Shown: positions 23,083 through 36,800, counted from the stretch's first letter. The stretch is DNA of 64,000 nt from Protula sp. h YS-2021 (GCA_949752745.1 OX457027.1:79043214-79107213), one strand, 5' to 3'. Notes: generated by a model from the letters alone, not told the origin. Translations and numbers: made by a program.

Positions 23083-25680
23083 AAATGTCCACCATTTGGC
23101 CAATTTTTGGCGTATCGCCAAAATGAGTCATTTTTCAAAAGAGACCTACCTAGGGAATATTCGTGCAAAATTTGAAGAAAATCTGACCAAAATTGTGGGA
23201 GAAGAAGCATTTTGAAAATTGGCAACCACAAAATTACAAATGTCCCCCATTTAGCCAATTTTGGCAGATCGCCAAAAGAAGTAATTTTTCAAGAGAGGTC
23301 TACCTAGAGAACAACTATCCAAAATTGAAAAAAAGAATCCGATCAAAACTGTGGGAGAAGCAATTTGAAAATTTGACACCAAAAACTTTAAAAATGTCCC
23401 CCATTTGGTCAACTTTTGGCGGATCGCCAAAATGAGTAATTTTTCAAAAGAGGCCTACCTAGGGAATATTCGTGCAAAATTTGAAGAAAATCTGACCAAA
23501 ATTGTGGGATAAGAAGCATTTTGAAAATTGGCAACCACAAAATTACAAATGTCCCCCATTTGGCCAATTTTTGGTGGATAGCCAAAAATAGTAATTTTTC
23601 AAGAGAGGTCTACCTAGAGAACAACTATCCAAAATTGGAAAGGAATTCGATCAAAATTGTGGGAGAAGAGGCAATTTGAAAATTTGACACCAAAAAATTA
23701 AAAAATGTCCCCTATTTGGCCAATTTTTGGCAGATCGCCAAAATAAGTAATTTTTTAAAAAAGGTCTACCTAGGGAATATGGGTGCAAAATTTGAAGAAA
23801 ATCTGATCAAAATTGTGGGAGAAAAAGCATTCTGAAACGAGCAACCACAAAATTACAAATGTCCCCCATTTGGCCAATTTTTGGCGGATCGCCAAAAAAA
23901 GTAATATTTCAAGAGAGGTCTTCCTTGAGAACAACTATCAAAAATTGAAAAGGAATCTGATAAAACTTGTGCGAGAAGAAGCAATTTGAAAATTTGACAC
24001 CAAAAAATTAAAAAATGTCCCCCATTTGGCAGATCGCCAAAAAAAAGTAATTTTTCAAGAGAGGTCTACCTAGAGAACAACTATCCAAAATTGAAAAAAA
24101 GAATCCGATCAAAACTGTGGGAGAAGCAATTTGAAAATTTGACACCAAAAACTTTAAAAATGTCCCCCATTTGGTCAACTTTTGGCGGATCGCCAAAATG
24201 AGTAATTTTTCAAAAGAGGCCTACCTAGGGAATATTCGTGCAAAATTTGAAGAAAATCTGATCAAAATTGTGGGAGAAGCATTTTGAAAATTTGACACCA
24301 AAAACTTTAAAAATGTCCCCCATTTGGTCAACTTTTGGCGGATCGCCAAAATGAGTAATTTTTCAAAAGAGGCCTACCTAGGGAATATTCGTGCAAAATT
24401 TGAAGAAAATCTGACCAAAATTGTGGGATAAGAAGCATTTTGAAAATTGGCAACCACAAAATTACAAATGTCCCCCATTTGGCCAATTTTTGGTGGATAG
24501 CCAAAAATAGTAATTTTTCAAGAGAGGTCTACCTAGAGAACAACTATCCAAAATTGGAAAGGAATTCGATCAAAATTGTGGGAGAAGAGGCAATTTGAAA
24601 ATTTGACACCAAAAAATTAAAAAATGTCCCCTATTTGGCCAATTTTTGGCAGATCGCCAAAATAAGTAATTTTTTAAAAAAGGTCTACCTAGGGAATATG
24701 GGTGCAAAATTTGAAGAAAATCTGATCAAAATTGTGGGAGAAAAAGCATTCTGAAACGAGCAACCACAAAATTACAAATGTCCCCCATTTGGCCAATTTT
24801 TGGCGGATCGCCAAAAAAAGTAATTTTTCAAGAGAGGTCTTCCTTGAGAACAACTATCAAAAATTGAAAAGGAATCTGATAAAAATTGTGCGAGAAGAAG
24901 CAATTTGAAAATTTGACACCAAAAAATTAAAAAATGTCCCCCATTTGGCCAATTTTTGGCGTATCGCCAAAATGAGTCAATTTTCAAAAGAGACCTACCT
25001 AGGGAATATTCGTGCAAAATTTGAAGAAAATCTGACCAAAATTGTGGGAGAACAAGCATTTTGAAAATTGGCAACCACAAAATTACAAATGTCCCCCATT
25101 TAGCCAATTTTTGGCAGATCGCCAAAAAAAGTAATTTTTCAAGAGAGGTCTACCTAGAGAACAACTATCCAAAATTGAAAAAAAGAATCCGATCAAAACT
25201 GTGGGAGAAGCAATTTGAAAATTTGACACCAAAAACTTTAAAAATGTCCCCCATTTGGTCAACTTTTGGCGGATCGCCAAAATGAGTAATTTTTCAAAAG
25301 AGGCCTACCTAGGGAATATTCGTGCAAAATTTGAAGAAAATCTGATCAAAATTGTGGGAGAAGCATTTTGAAAATTTGACACCAAAAACTTTAAAAATGT
25401 CCCCCATTTGGTCAACTTTTGGCGGATCGCCAAAATGAGTAATTTTTCAAAAGAGGCCTACCTAGGGAATATTCGTGCAAAATTTGAAGAAAATCTGATC
25501 AAAATTGTGGGAGAAGCATTTTGAAAATTGGCAACCGAAAAAATTTCAAATGTCCCCCATTTGGCCAATTTTTGGCGGATCGCCAAAAAAAATAACATTT
25601 TAAGAGAGGCCTACCTAGAGAACATTCGTGTATAATTTGAGAGGAATCCGATCAAAATTGAAGGAGAAGAAGCATTTTAA
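23083..25680 (+). repeat. Right part of the H2 satellite array with higher-order copies
   Basis: About 17 units of the same satellite as 17.09-18.34 kb. Long blocks repeat almost exactly: 23,376-24,005 matches 24,293-24,925 (offset about 917), and 23,092 onward matches 24,941 onward (offset about 1,849). The array therefore grew by recent duplication of multi-unit blocks after the older units diverged. Open frames such as 24,772-25,125 (-) are chance products. Confidence 0.85.
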
Positions 25681-25784
25681 GTAAAAGTTTACACACGTAC
25701 ATACACACATACATACGGACGACGGATACCCCTCTATTGATAAGATAAGACCAGCCCGACATAGTCGGCTGGCCTAAAAACATC

Positions 25785-26101
25785 CGTGCCCTGCTGACTT
25801 TTTACATATTTTACGTGATGACGTCATACGCCGCACTCGTTCATTCCACTCGTGACAAAATTTGAGCGAATCTTTCAGACCTCCCAAGGAACAATTCCAC
25901 CAGGTTTGAAATGTTCAGCAGCTGAAAAATCTTACATAAATGATTTTAACGTGATGGCGTCATGCGTCTTTCTTAATTTCGCAACATCTGTCAAAATTTG
26001 ACAGAACTGTCCGACTGACCCCAGCAATACCCATATAACATGTAAGTCGATATGGCTTCCGTTATCGAGATATTTTCCACACAAGATCATGTTAAAAAAA
26101 T

Positions 26102-26139
<38 letters not shown>

Positions 26140-26540
26140 TATATATATATATATATATCTATATATATATATGATGAGGTCATACCCCGCACTCGTTCGT
26201 TCTACCCGCAACAAAACTTCACAGAATCTTTCGGACTTACTAAGCAGCTATCCTACAAAGTTTGAACGTTCGCAGATGTTCAGCGGCTGAGAAATTTTGC
26301 ACACAAGAGTTTTACGTAATGACATCATACGCTTTCCCTAATAACGTAACGTGTCACTAATTGACAGAACCGTCCGACCTCACCAAGGAATAAATAGATC
26401 GAGTTTGAAGTTGATCCAACTTTTCGATCTGGAGATTTCTTGCACACATTTTGTTCACAACAAACTGACACTACACACATACACAAAGAACGTACAAACA
26501 CTATATATATCTCCGTTGGTCGGGGAAATATAATAAAGAG
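25785..26540 (+). repeat. Dispersed dimeric repeat family, copy 1
   Basis: Four modules start (A)TGATG(A)CGTCATACGC (about 25,815, 25,955, 26,173, 26,312) and carry GACAAAATTTGA...GAATCTTTCAGAC and AGTTTGAA...GAGAAAT segments. Modules alternate between a CGCACTCGTTC type and a CTTTC-TAAT type, giving a roughly 300 bp dimer. An AT microsatellite (26,100-26,172) interrupts it. The end reads ACACACATACACAAAGAACG, then TACAAACACTAT. The same family recurs at about 51 kb. Confidence 0.7.
26100..26172. repeat. (AT)n microsatellite
   Basis: Almost pure TA dinucleotides with a few C interruptions, inside the dispersed dimeric repeat. Confidence 0.9.
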
Positions 26541-28132
26541 ATTTTTCAAAAGGAGACCTTATTAATTCATTCTTTCTGCTGGATCTTGCACTGGAAAATG
26601 TTGCAAGAAAAAGAAACAAGATTTTATTTTTTTTCCAGATTTATTCAATATCAAGATATTAAATATCCCCTTTATACAAGACACAACTATATTTTATATG
26701 TAATAAAAAAGTTAATAACACAAAAAAATTGCTATGCAAATTGCTATGTAACTGAATCATAGATCGCTTTTGATAATAATGAAATTTATCACTGACGTTT
26801 TGAAAGCTGTCTGATAATTCTTTTTGTTGTTACAGTACAAATGCTACCATCTAAACCAATACGACTGAACAACAAGCGCACTGAAAGGTGAAACTGAAGC
26901 CGTTAAATGTGCCAAAACTTGAGCTTTTAGCATGAGAAAGACTTGAGCACACTGAAGGCGGTGCACATGTATATCTCAACGCCACGTCTTTAGAGCGTCT
27001 TATAAGCATTGGAATCAGTCAAACACTGCGCAGAAACAATACGAAACATCTAAGACAGGAGACGCCTCACTCTGTGCTCTCTGCGTCACGTGTATACAGA
27101 AATCCTGTGATATGGGTAACTCCAGGGTAGTTGCGTCACAGAAATGCCATTGTTTAAAGAGACACTTATTGACACCCTGAGAACATTTATGGTAAAATGA
27201 GCATCAGGAAAACGTAATATAGCTACGGTCTAACCCCGAAACTATCCAATCTGACAGCAAACTCAAAACAAGGCTTTTACTTTATTTTAAATTTACTACT
27301 ACTCTACTGCGGAAATAAGAAAGACAATGTAACACAAAATCATGAAGCCTGTGTATAGTGAACATTTTATAGACCAAGAAAAATGGTCAGTATACAGACG
27401 TGCATTTCACAACGAAGGCTCAACATTCGAATAAAAATAGTGTTCGCTAGTAAAATATGGTTAACTAACTAGGTGTTCACTGGAGGAGGCTTTACTGTGC
27501 ACGAACGGGTCGACAACAAAACTACACTAAGCTAACTATATGTGGCTTTTCTTCTTGTATCACGTGTGGTTAGCACACAAAAGATCTTCTTTAAAGCATT
27601 GGACGGAGGTAGTTAGAACATCTAAGATCCATTCTAATGCATACATGTTGCATTTTTTTTTCCTATCACAGCATGAAATGACTGATAGCTACGGAACCGT
27701 ATTCACAAAACTCCCCAAATACTTCCGCGACAACTGCTTCTTTTTTTCTTTTGGGAGTGAAGTGCTGAAACTTATTAATGATGTTTCATATAACTCTTTT
27801 AAAGGAGGGAGTGACTACTTCTTCCTAACATGCAGTCTGTCTTTTGTCTTGGGCACCTGTTTTGACACCTTGCGGTGAAAAGCTAAAAATCGAAAACACG
27901 GTTTTCACGGTACTTGTCGAGTATTTTTCCACGACGACATGCTCCATTGAGTACGTAAGTGCGGAAAGCGAGTCCGTATTTAAAAATGAGTAACTACAGG
28001 AAAAATTCAATGATAAAGGTAAGTGATTCCATAAATACTGAAGGTAAAACGAATTACCTTGGCAATATATTTCGAAATACGTATGACTCAATTACGAAAG
28101 CGAAACTGCGACCTGTTACATTAACCTTTATC
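26541..28132. other. Downstream flank of the coiled-coil gene, nothing recognised
   Basis: Possibly 3' UTR or flank of the minus-strand gene. The 27,540-27,878 (+) and 27,825-28,091 (-) frames lack any motif or coding-like composition. Confidence 0.35.
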
Positions 28133-28236
28133 TCAGTCACTATTACAGCTGTGAGCAGATTGCAGATTTGTACCCGCTCCGCTATCCCCCCACCCGGGCT
28201 GCAGCATGACATCGTCAAAGGAGGCCACAGGAGAAA
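28133..28236 (-). CDS. Coiled-coil gene exon 26 (probable last exon)
   Basis: 104 nt after GGCAGTGTTCAG. Joined to the phase-1 donor of exon 25 it reads VSPVASFDDVMLQP and on to a TGA at 28,133-28,135, making the whole CDS divisible by three. The sequence is more GC-rich than its surroundings, as expected for coding DNA. The acceptor lacks a good pyrimidine tract. A rival reading after CTCTCAG at about 28,773 would give only about 13 residues. Confidence 0.45.
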
Positions 28237-30825
28237 CTGAACACTGCCGCTGTTACTTCTCACCCCAAGGCGTATTTTGTCTCACACACTGAATTCACCT
28301 CAATCCCAAGTTTTATCTGCATTCCTTCTATCACAACAGACACTTTATGAATAACGATTCCAAACTTCTGAAGTGCAAAGCAACTACCAAAAGTACCTAA
28401 AATCAACTAAGATCCTCAAAAGCGATTTTCTTCAAGAGAGTAATAAGACTAGGGGTTTGATGAATTAATGCAAAACATTAAAGTTATCACAACGAAAAGT
28501 TTGAAATAACCAAACACACAAAGTACACAAACCGGCTTAATTTCTAAATGAGATTAAAAAAACTAGACTTTCCTCGTTTAACAAAATTTCTAAACGAAAA
28601 AAAAATGTGTTTGAATGAAAAAGTACACATCATAAAAGTTTTACTTTGTACAAGAGACAAAATGCCTTCGCCCACTGCGATTTTCAACTTCAAAAAGTAT
28701 TTGTAGCACCAAATTCATGAATTGCTTCTCACGGCAAGGTGATTCTAATTCCCTGATGCGTTTCTTTTTCTGAGAGTCTTTCCCTAAAGTTTCAGCGTGG
28801 TGGTTGATTGAAAATTTTTCTTAAACATCACAAGTAACACAACAAGACAAATCACACTGAAATGCACTTTCATGGATCACTACGCCATCGCTAGACAAAG
28901 TAGTTCCGTTGTAACGTTTGCAGATAGTCTGAGCGTGATTTATTGAAAGCTGACATACTCATAATGGAATCATCCAATGACGTCCGAGGCGGTGGATTTA
29001 TGTCAATATGAGGGCCTTCAACAAACAAACATAAGAAACTGTTCACACAATGCCCTCGTGTCTTTACTGTTAATGTATATTGTTACTGTATATTGTTAGT
29101 CTGAGAGCAACGATAAGCCAACTGTGTACTTCCGTTGAGCCTCACACTTGTATTTATCATTAAGATGCTTCATTTTCTCTACCTTTTTATATCAGATTAA
29201 TAAACAAGATGAAAAGAATTCACATCTTTATTCACTTGTCAAGAAAATCCGCAAAAAAAAAAAACGGTCCATTTCACTCTTTCATTTTTTTGAATAGACC
29301 CGCGTTTAACTGAAAACTTGCCCAGAAAAACTAGCTTCGATTGAACTTTCGTCTGTTAAGTATTCGTAGGTTCACATCCAAAACTGCTCATAGCTTACCT
29401 TTTTCTAGATGTTTGGCAATGCTGCGGTCTAGCTCTTGGCGAATTTTGGCACTTAAATCATTGATACCATGTGACCTTTTACTCACAGCCCATTGGTTGT
29501 TCAGCATGTAACTGCCATCCAAATTAGGAGGAGAGAAGGTGGGCGGATAATATTGTCTTTCAGTCCTACAAAAGATAAGAAAACATTAAAATCTGTGACA
29601 TTACAAACCATACGTTTTCCATTTGCAACGTTTCAAAATCGCTCCAACAGTTAAGTTGATAAAACAAAGGATAAACCACATTACCAAAGACTAAATGAGT
29701 GATTTGGGTTTCATATTTTTTATGATGACACAACCGTTGGGTATGTAGGAAGAAAATGTATCCTCTCCTGCCACCCCCACCCTCGCCCCTCTTTTCAAAA
29801 GAATGGCATGAGTTGCCTTACATAACGCTAACGGCGTGGGCGCTTTTATTGGCCTTCTCCAGACGCTCCATGAGTTTCTCGCGTAGCTTCACTTCGTTCT
29901 CGTACAGACTCTGCAGACGCCGCGACTCGCGCTCGTGGAGCTCCTTCTCGGACATGGCCGCTTGCTGCTCGGCACGCAGCTTCCCAAGTTCGTCCTGTAA
30001 ACAACGAACATCACTTTTTCTTACCGGCAGCTGATCAGCATGTTTGCTCTGTGTTTGGAATAAACAACCCGAAGCCACTTCAGTACACATTAGAATTTGT
30101 ATATTATCTGTCTTCCCGCCAACACAATCCGCGATATCTATCGATTATCTGTTTCTTATCTATCTGTAGTGTACAAACCAGGAGTTCTCGTTTGGTCCTC
30201 TCGAAGTCTCGCCGCATCTCGGAGTCGTTGTCCTCTCTCAGCCTGTCCAACTTGCCGCGCTGTTCGGCCTGGCCTTCCAGGTACGCGTTCACCTCCTGCA
30301 GCTTCATGTTGAGCTCGAACTGTGACTGCGCGGCCAGCTCCTGTCGCAGTTTCTCCACGTCAGCGCCCGTGCTGCTGCCGTTCACGCTCCCCGCCTGGCC
30401 AATCAGAAAGCACACGCAGCGTCACGTGATGCCGCTATTGGAAGGGTCTGAAGTGGATGCATGTACTTCAAAAAGAAAAAAAAATCACAAAAAAAGAGAG
30501 AAAAAAAATGAGCTAGAACATTTTCGTACTCGTATACCGCAGTCTTGCAGTGAAAGATCCAGGTAGCATTGCTCCAAGAATCAGTGATAAATAATTATTG
30601 TGATTGATGCCCAATTCCCCTTTATTTCTCGGACTGTGAGGACGCAATATATCTTTCATAACAAAAATTATATTAGTGAAATGACAACAAATTCCGGTGA
30701 CAGTTTTTTTTAATGAAATAATAAACTGGCATAATTTTACTCATATAGTAATTTCGAGAACTTCAAAAATGGTATTGGCCATGAATTGGCCGTCAACATT
30801 GTTTGCAGAAATTAAGCTAAGGCCG

Positions 30826-30872
<47 letters not shown>

Positions 30873-33800
30873 TGCATATTACTAATGCGGACAAAGAAAA
30901 CAAAAGTCCCCGTAATGTGTAAACGCTCAATTCTTTGTTGATCAATGAAACAAATTAGCCGACGGAAATGAGTCAGTCACCAGGCTCGCGGGTAACTACA
31001 CGTTATTGTCATGATTGGTTGGAAAAGACTTTCCGCTGTTAATGTAGTTTCAAAAACAAACATTAAAAAACCTAAGCTAAATTAACGGCTTGTTACATCG
31101 ATAACATAGCAGAAACACAAACCATGTCTTAACCTAAAACATTACAAAAACTGGCATAAACAGACAGAACAGTTAGGCTTGTTAGTGGATGTAGCACTAC
31201 AAGCGCATTTCTATTAAAAATCAAACAAACATTAACAAAATACTGAAGAAAAAAAACACTATAATATGTAGAAATGAACTAATAGATTTCGCGGGGTTAC
31301 CATAGCCATGGTAATAACACGAGGAGACATGGGTGCAGAGGTACGCCAGGAAATGAGGTGCTTCATGGAGAGTACTTCCCTCAAAGGCGCGCCTCGGATC
31401 ATGAAATCAAAAAACTGCTACATGCGAGTTTTCTGGATAGTTATAGTGGTCTGTCTTCTTATTACAACAGTACTCTTCACAATAATGTTACTTCTTGATT
31501 ATCTCAAGTACCTCTCGGTAATAAACCTGAATGAGTACATAATGCTCAGTACATCTGACCGGGAGGAGCTCGAAAATTCTTACTATTTCACTTTCCCGGC
31601 GGTAACTGTTTGCAACGAAAACCCATTCCGTAGCAACTACTTCGACTACCTGCCAACGGGGGTATTCTCTGAAGCAGAATTCTCCGACACCTTCGTCGGG
31701 CAAATGAGTCATCTCGCCACAAGCGAAGAGGTAAAGCAAGACTTCAGAGCATACGGGTATCTCATCTACATAGCAGAGCGCATGTACAGGCCACTCAACT
31801 ACTACCAGGTCCTCGGACAAACCTTCGACGATTTCTTCGTCAGTTGTTTCTTCATAAGCAACAATAACAAAGACAATGACGAGCTGCCGTGTAGGATTGT
31901 GGCGGAGATCGAGCAGCGGACCTTACCTCACAGCCTCACTTGTTACAAGCTAGAATACCGGGGCTCTGGCACGGTGACGCGAGCCAGCATCACTGGCCTC
32001 TCATTCATACTCTATCTGGATAACTTCTCACGCTTTGTACCGGAACGCGGCTTTGATTACATGAATGACTTTCAGAAGCAAACTGGAATTGAAGTGATCA
32101 CTCACATGCCCCATACACACCCGCACGTCTTTGATGCACACAGCAAATTCCCTCCAGGACTGAATGTCCAGCTCACAGTGAGTACAAGAGGAAGAAAACG
32201 TCTGCCACCGCCGTACAGTGACTGCGATCGTAATAGCAAAGCCTTGTATGGTTTTAATGCAGAGTACAATTCCTACACTCAAAATGGTTGCATTATGGCA
32301 TGTGAACAAACCCACATCACGGCCAATTGCCGATGCACCTACGCCCCGAAGTACCTCTTCTTCGATGCGGACAGCAGTCACGTAGACTATACTCGCTACC
32401 CATTCTGTCACTCAGTAAGCTTCGTGAACATGAGCCAAGTCATGGCACGTATACAATGTGCCCACGCGGTGATATCCCAGGTAGAGCAGCGGTGCGTGGC
32501 CGAGTGCAGGCCCAACTGCACGGAGATCCAGTTCTCCCACTCATCCACAGCGGCCCAGTGGCCGGCTAAGAACACCCAGCTGGCCTTCTACAACACCGCC
32601 GTGGCCACTCCAGCCGCTAACTCAACTCGCTACGAGAAATTCGCGCCAACTTTCGAACCAATCAACCAAGCCGTACAGAATGGCAACATAACACAGGCGC
32701 TACACCTACTGGAATCCACAAGCCTCATCGATAGGAACTTTGTGAAAGTCAGAGTCACACTGGATCAAAACAACGTGTTGGCGTTTGAGAGTCAGCCTAT
32801 GATAAAACTCAATCAGTTCTTTTCCATGTTAGGAGGGACGCTCAATCTCTACGCCGGCATTACCTTTGTGTTTCTCTTTGAGCTCTTTGAGTTGGGCATC
32901 AAGATATGTTGTAATACGGCAAGTGCATTAAAAGCTAAAAATAAAAGCTGTCCAAAAGCACTTCAGCCGGGTGAAACGAGTGAACTGAATTTGCAAACGC
33001 ACAGTCTAGACTGGGCTACTGGTAACGTGAAACTCGAGAAGTAGAAAACTCCATTACATTGTTTTAAATTAAGACATAATTATTCTTATCTAGGACAGCT
33101 CCCAGATAATTCCTCTGAACACAATTGTGATCGCGGTGTACAAAACATGCTGACGTTGAAATTGTAGCTCAGAAATAAAAAATTGTTTTCTCGTTCAACT
33201 AGGATCTACTGAAGGTTCCCTTTCGACATTTTCACTTTAGTTTCCGCAATGAAAATAAGGGAAATTTCTTCATTCATGGACCTAAGCCACCCCGGTATAT
33301 AAACCGTACTCCTGTTGTCTAAATATTTCATCACTGGTTTTAAATTTTTTCGAACTGGGATATTTTAAATGATTTTTCCAACTTGATGTGGAAGTAAGCC
33401 ACTAAACTCTTTTCTGTATCGATATCGTTTTGTGCACCAAATGCCAGGGAACGAAATGTACATGAAAACAAGGCAGATTTCGCTACTTAAGTGTATACAA
33501 ACAGACGGTAAACAGTCATCTGCCCCCCGGGTCAACTGACCCCCCCCCGTCAACTCCCCCCCTTTTTTGCAACCCGGTCGCCTCCCCCCCCCCCTGCAAT
33601 TTTACGGGGTCGTCATCTGCCCTACTCCTTTTTTTAGTGAAAAAAAAAATTCTTTGAAAAATTAGGCAATTGTGATGTCCCCGTCTACTTCGTCTCTAAA
33701 ACAATTGATCTTCATTGATCTATTCACAAATATTCATCTTCGGAGAGACTGATCCTTAAACTAATTGCAATTCTAATTGCAATTAGTTTCCTATTGGTGA

Positions 33801-36800
33801 ACTGCAATTTACCGAGGTGCAATACATTCAATTAAACATATATAATTTTATTTATTGTGTCTTTGTAAGCTAAGCTAAGAACCCAAGAAAAAATAGTATA
33901 TGGAGGGGACAAGCGACCACCCCTCCACTTTGAAGGGGGGGGGGGGGGGTTGGGCAGTCGACCGGGTTGCAAAAAAGGGGGGGGGGCAGATGACAGGGGG
34001 GGCAGTTGACCGGGGGGGGGGGGCAGATGACCGGTTTCCAAACAGACACATTGCACTGAGACATTTTCGTATTCTTCACTTGTATCAAGCATTCGCTCCC
34101 CTCTTGCGCTTCAGTGTCTGAGCGTTCCCGCCACTTCCCAAAGTGCCCCACCGTGTTACGTCGAATTGTTCATTCCTTGCATGAAAAATAAATCTATTGT
34201 GAAATGAAAACAAAGATTTCGAAAACAAGAATGTCCGTGGACATTGTGCCCAACCGTAAAAACGAATACATTACACTTTTCTCTTAAAGCTATCAGTTTA
34301 TTAGGTCAATTTTGCCGAACCGATAAGAAAAATACTACAGTTCCATTGTAGTAATACAATGTATAAAATATGAATACAAAAAATTTTAAGTATTATTACG
34401 CACCTTGAGCAACAGTAAAGCAGGCAAGCAAAACACAGACAAAAAAGTAAATGGATTCCAGTCTGTGGTTTGAACTCACAACCTCTTGCTTCATAGGCGA
34501 CAACGCAAACCACTACTATGGGAGGCACAACTATAAATATTGCATGTACAACCGATAAAGGGAGAGAATGAAGCCCACGATCTCATGGTTTGTCAGTCCA
34601 ACATCTTACTGAGTGAGCTATCGAGGCAACTGGTCAGGCAACTCATAAAGGTCTATCAAGAAGAACCTTATCCCGAATTTTTTTCACAATTTTACCGTTT
34701 CTGGCCAATATTTTAGCTAAGGTTGACAAAAAAAAAAAATAAAAAAAAAAAAAAATAAGGCGCATTTTATCGTGTTATCTTCAAAGGCTGCTCAATGCAA
34801 GTTCAATGAGCTGTCTATATTAAGTCTCTAATAACAGCATCAAAATGAGTCATTTTTTGTTTAGTTTACGCTTCTTACACTTACCCAGTTTCATGGTCAA
34901 CCAAAAACTCTTGCGCAGTAAATAGAACGGTATCCAGTCAGAAGAGCCTTGGACAAAAGGGCCTTGGACATATGGGCCTTTCCCACACCGGCCTTTCCCG
35001 AAAAGGCCTTTCCCAAAACGGCCCTAAATGAAAAGTTGGGCAAAGGGGCCTTGAGAAATTTTTTCTTGGATATGGTTCTCAAAATTATTATTATTTTTTT
35101 GTGTAATAAAATAAATCCACAAACAAAGTTCATTGATTTTTAAAAAATGGTCACAGTTCAAGTAAAGACCTCAAATTCAGAACTCCTTATATATTGGCAA
35201 GACACTGACACGCCAACAGCATAAAATTACGCCTTACAAGATAAAACTGTCAATTTGACTATCTCCGTCAGATGACTAGTGTTTGCTGACTACTTTCTGA
35301 CTGTCTAAGCCAAACTGTCACTTGTCATCATTTAAGTATGACTTTGTTTCATATTTATCACTAATTCGGGCAAAGACAAAAAGCCATAGTAAACAGGAAA
35401 CGATAGAATTTTGCAATTCGTTTTTTTTCCCTCGGATCAATGAGACAGTTAGTAAAAGGAAATGCGTAAAACACCAATAATAATTGATAATTGCAAAAAT
35501 TACTGCCGCGCTAGATGGAAAATGTTTTAAGCTGTCCATGTACTGTAGAAACATAAATTAGGTGGATTTATTATAGCACTAGCACAAAACATAAAGCGCT
35601 AGAAGTGGTCGACCAATTTATTAAAAAACAATCTGGCAGAAGAAAAGAGACTGTGTTAGTGGGTGTGCTACTGTTACCAAGTATCACAACAATTCAATAA
35701 ATTATATTAATTACAACTACAGGAATCAACATAAGGAAATTAAATCATTTAAAAGCAAGTTATCGTAGAAATCACACACAACCACCGGCGGCATAAATTG
35801 CTATGATGTAGTTGAAGCCTCAATGCACATACGATATGTTCTTGTTGGCACACGTTTGTGTTCAAAAATTGAAAGCGCTGCTCATCACTGGATACATAAC
35901 TGGGATGCAAAGTGGTGCTTTCACAAAGAAGTCTAACTGTACTAAAATTTTGAAGTACATGACCACTATACTGAATATATACTCACATGCATCACAGCTA
36001 TAAAGTTTTTTCAGTCAGTAGAGTTTCAACTTATTCCAGCCGAGATCGGCATAAGTTCATATCCATCATCGAATCAAAACCACGCATCGAATCATGAAAT
36101 CAAAAAAGTGCTGCATGAGTGTTTTCTGGATAGTCACAGTGATCTGCGTTCTTATCATAATAGTATTCTTCACAAAATATTAATTTTTGATTATCTAAGT
36201 TTCTATGGGTAATAAACCTGAATGAGCACATAATGCTCAGTGCAAACGACTGACAGGAAGACCAAAACATTTGTTATTTCACTTTCATGGCGGTGGGCGG
36301 TGAGAGTCAAAAGACAGTCCATTCCGTAGCAATATTTCGACTTCCTTAAGGAGGGAGTTTTTTCCGAGGTGGAATTTTCCGACATGCATTAACTGAAGAC
36401 AAGTGAACAAGGAGAGCACCAATTCAGCGTGAGGGTACCTCGTCTACATAGCAGAGCGCATGAGCTGGCCACTGAAAAAAACTACATGATCCTTGAAAGA
36501 CTTACGACAATTTCTTCGTCATCTGTTTCTTCATAAGCAACAACAATAAATGATGAGCTGCTGTTATACGCTAGAATAATGGGGCTCTTGAACGGTAACG
36601 TGAGCCAGCATCACTGGCCTCTCAATCGCTCTGTATCTAGATAACTTCTGTCTCTGTGCCGGAACGCCACTTTGATTATACGAATCACTATCACAACAGA
36701 CGGAGGGGCAATTACACATGCCGCACCCAATCGCATAGGACTTAGCCCATAGTCAGAACGTCCCAGGACAGAACGTCAGGCTTACAGTGAGTACAAGAGC

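Larger units (their letters stand above)
16893..25777 (+). mobile_element. Element H2: satellite-carrying HINE-like element, split by H3
   Basis: The left end is AAACAAG, then the perfect palindrome ATGTCCAGGGACAT (16,900-16,913), then GTGACCAGCC. The right end is a tetranucleotide-rich stretch (CATACATACGGACGACGG, about 25,705-25,725), then a hairpin CCAGCC(C)GAC-ATA-GTCGGCTGG (25,751-25,772), then CTAA (25,774-25,777). The stem repeats the left-end ACCAGCC. The interior is a roughly 155 bp satellite, interrupted at 18,340-23,082 by H3. Without H3 the element is about 4.1 kb. No open frame carries a replicase-helicase, so it is non-autonomous. Its own insertion site cannot be checked from one copy. 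Confidence 0.6.
34050..36070. other. Intron 22 segment with element end and tRNA-like modules
   Basis: No gene is seen. It contains an isolated H-type left end (34,222-34,255), two tRNA-like modules (34,440-34,640), A-rich tracts (34,730-34,757) and a short GGGCCTTGGACA / GGCCTTTCCC repeat (34,945-35,050). Confidence 0.5.

Noticed and set aside
16893..25777. CRISPR-like or prophage arrays
   Set aside because: Repeats are long, contiguous and without spacers, in a spliced animal genome.
28600..28775. Alternative last exon of the coiled-coil gene after CTCTCAG at about 28,773
   Set aside because: It would add only about 13 residues and the sequence is AT-rich with no coding look; kept as second choice to 28,133-28,236.
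32028..32411. Minus-strand frames inside the channel genes (also 31,488-31,820 and 42,303-42,620)
   Set aside because: Shadows of a strongly coding plus frame; no independent motif.
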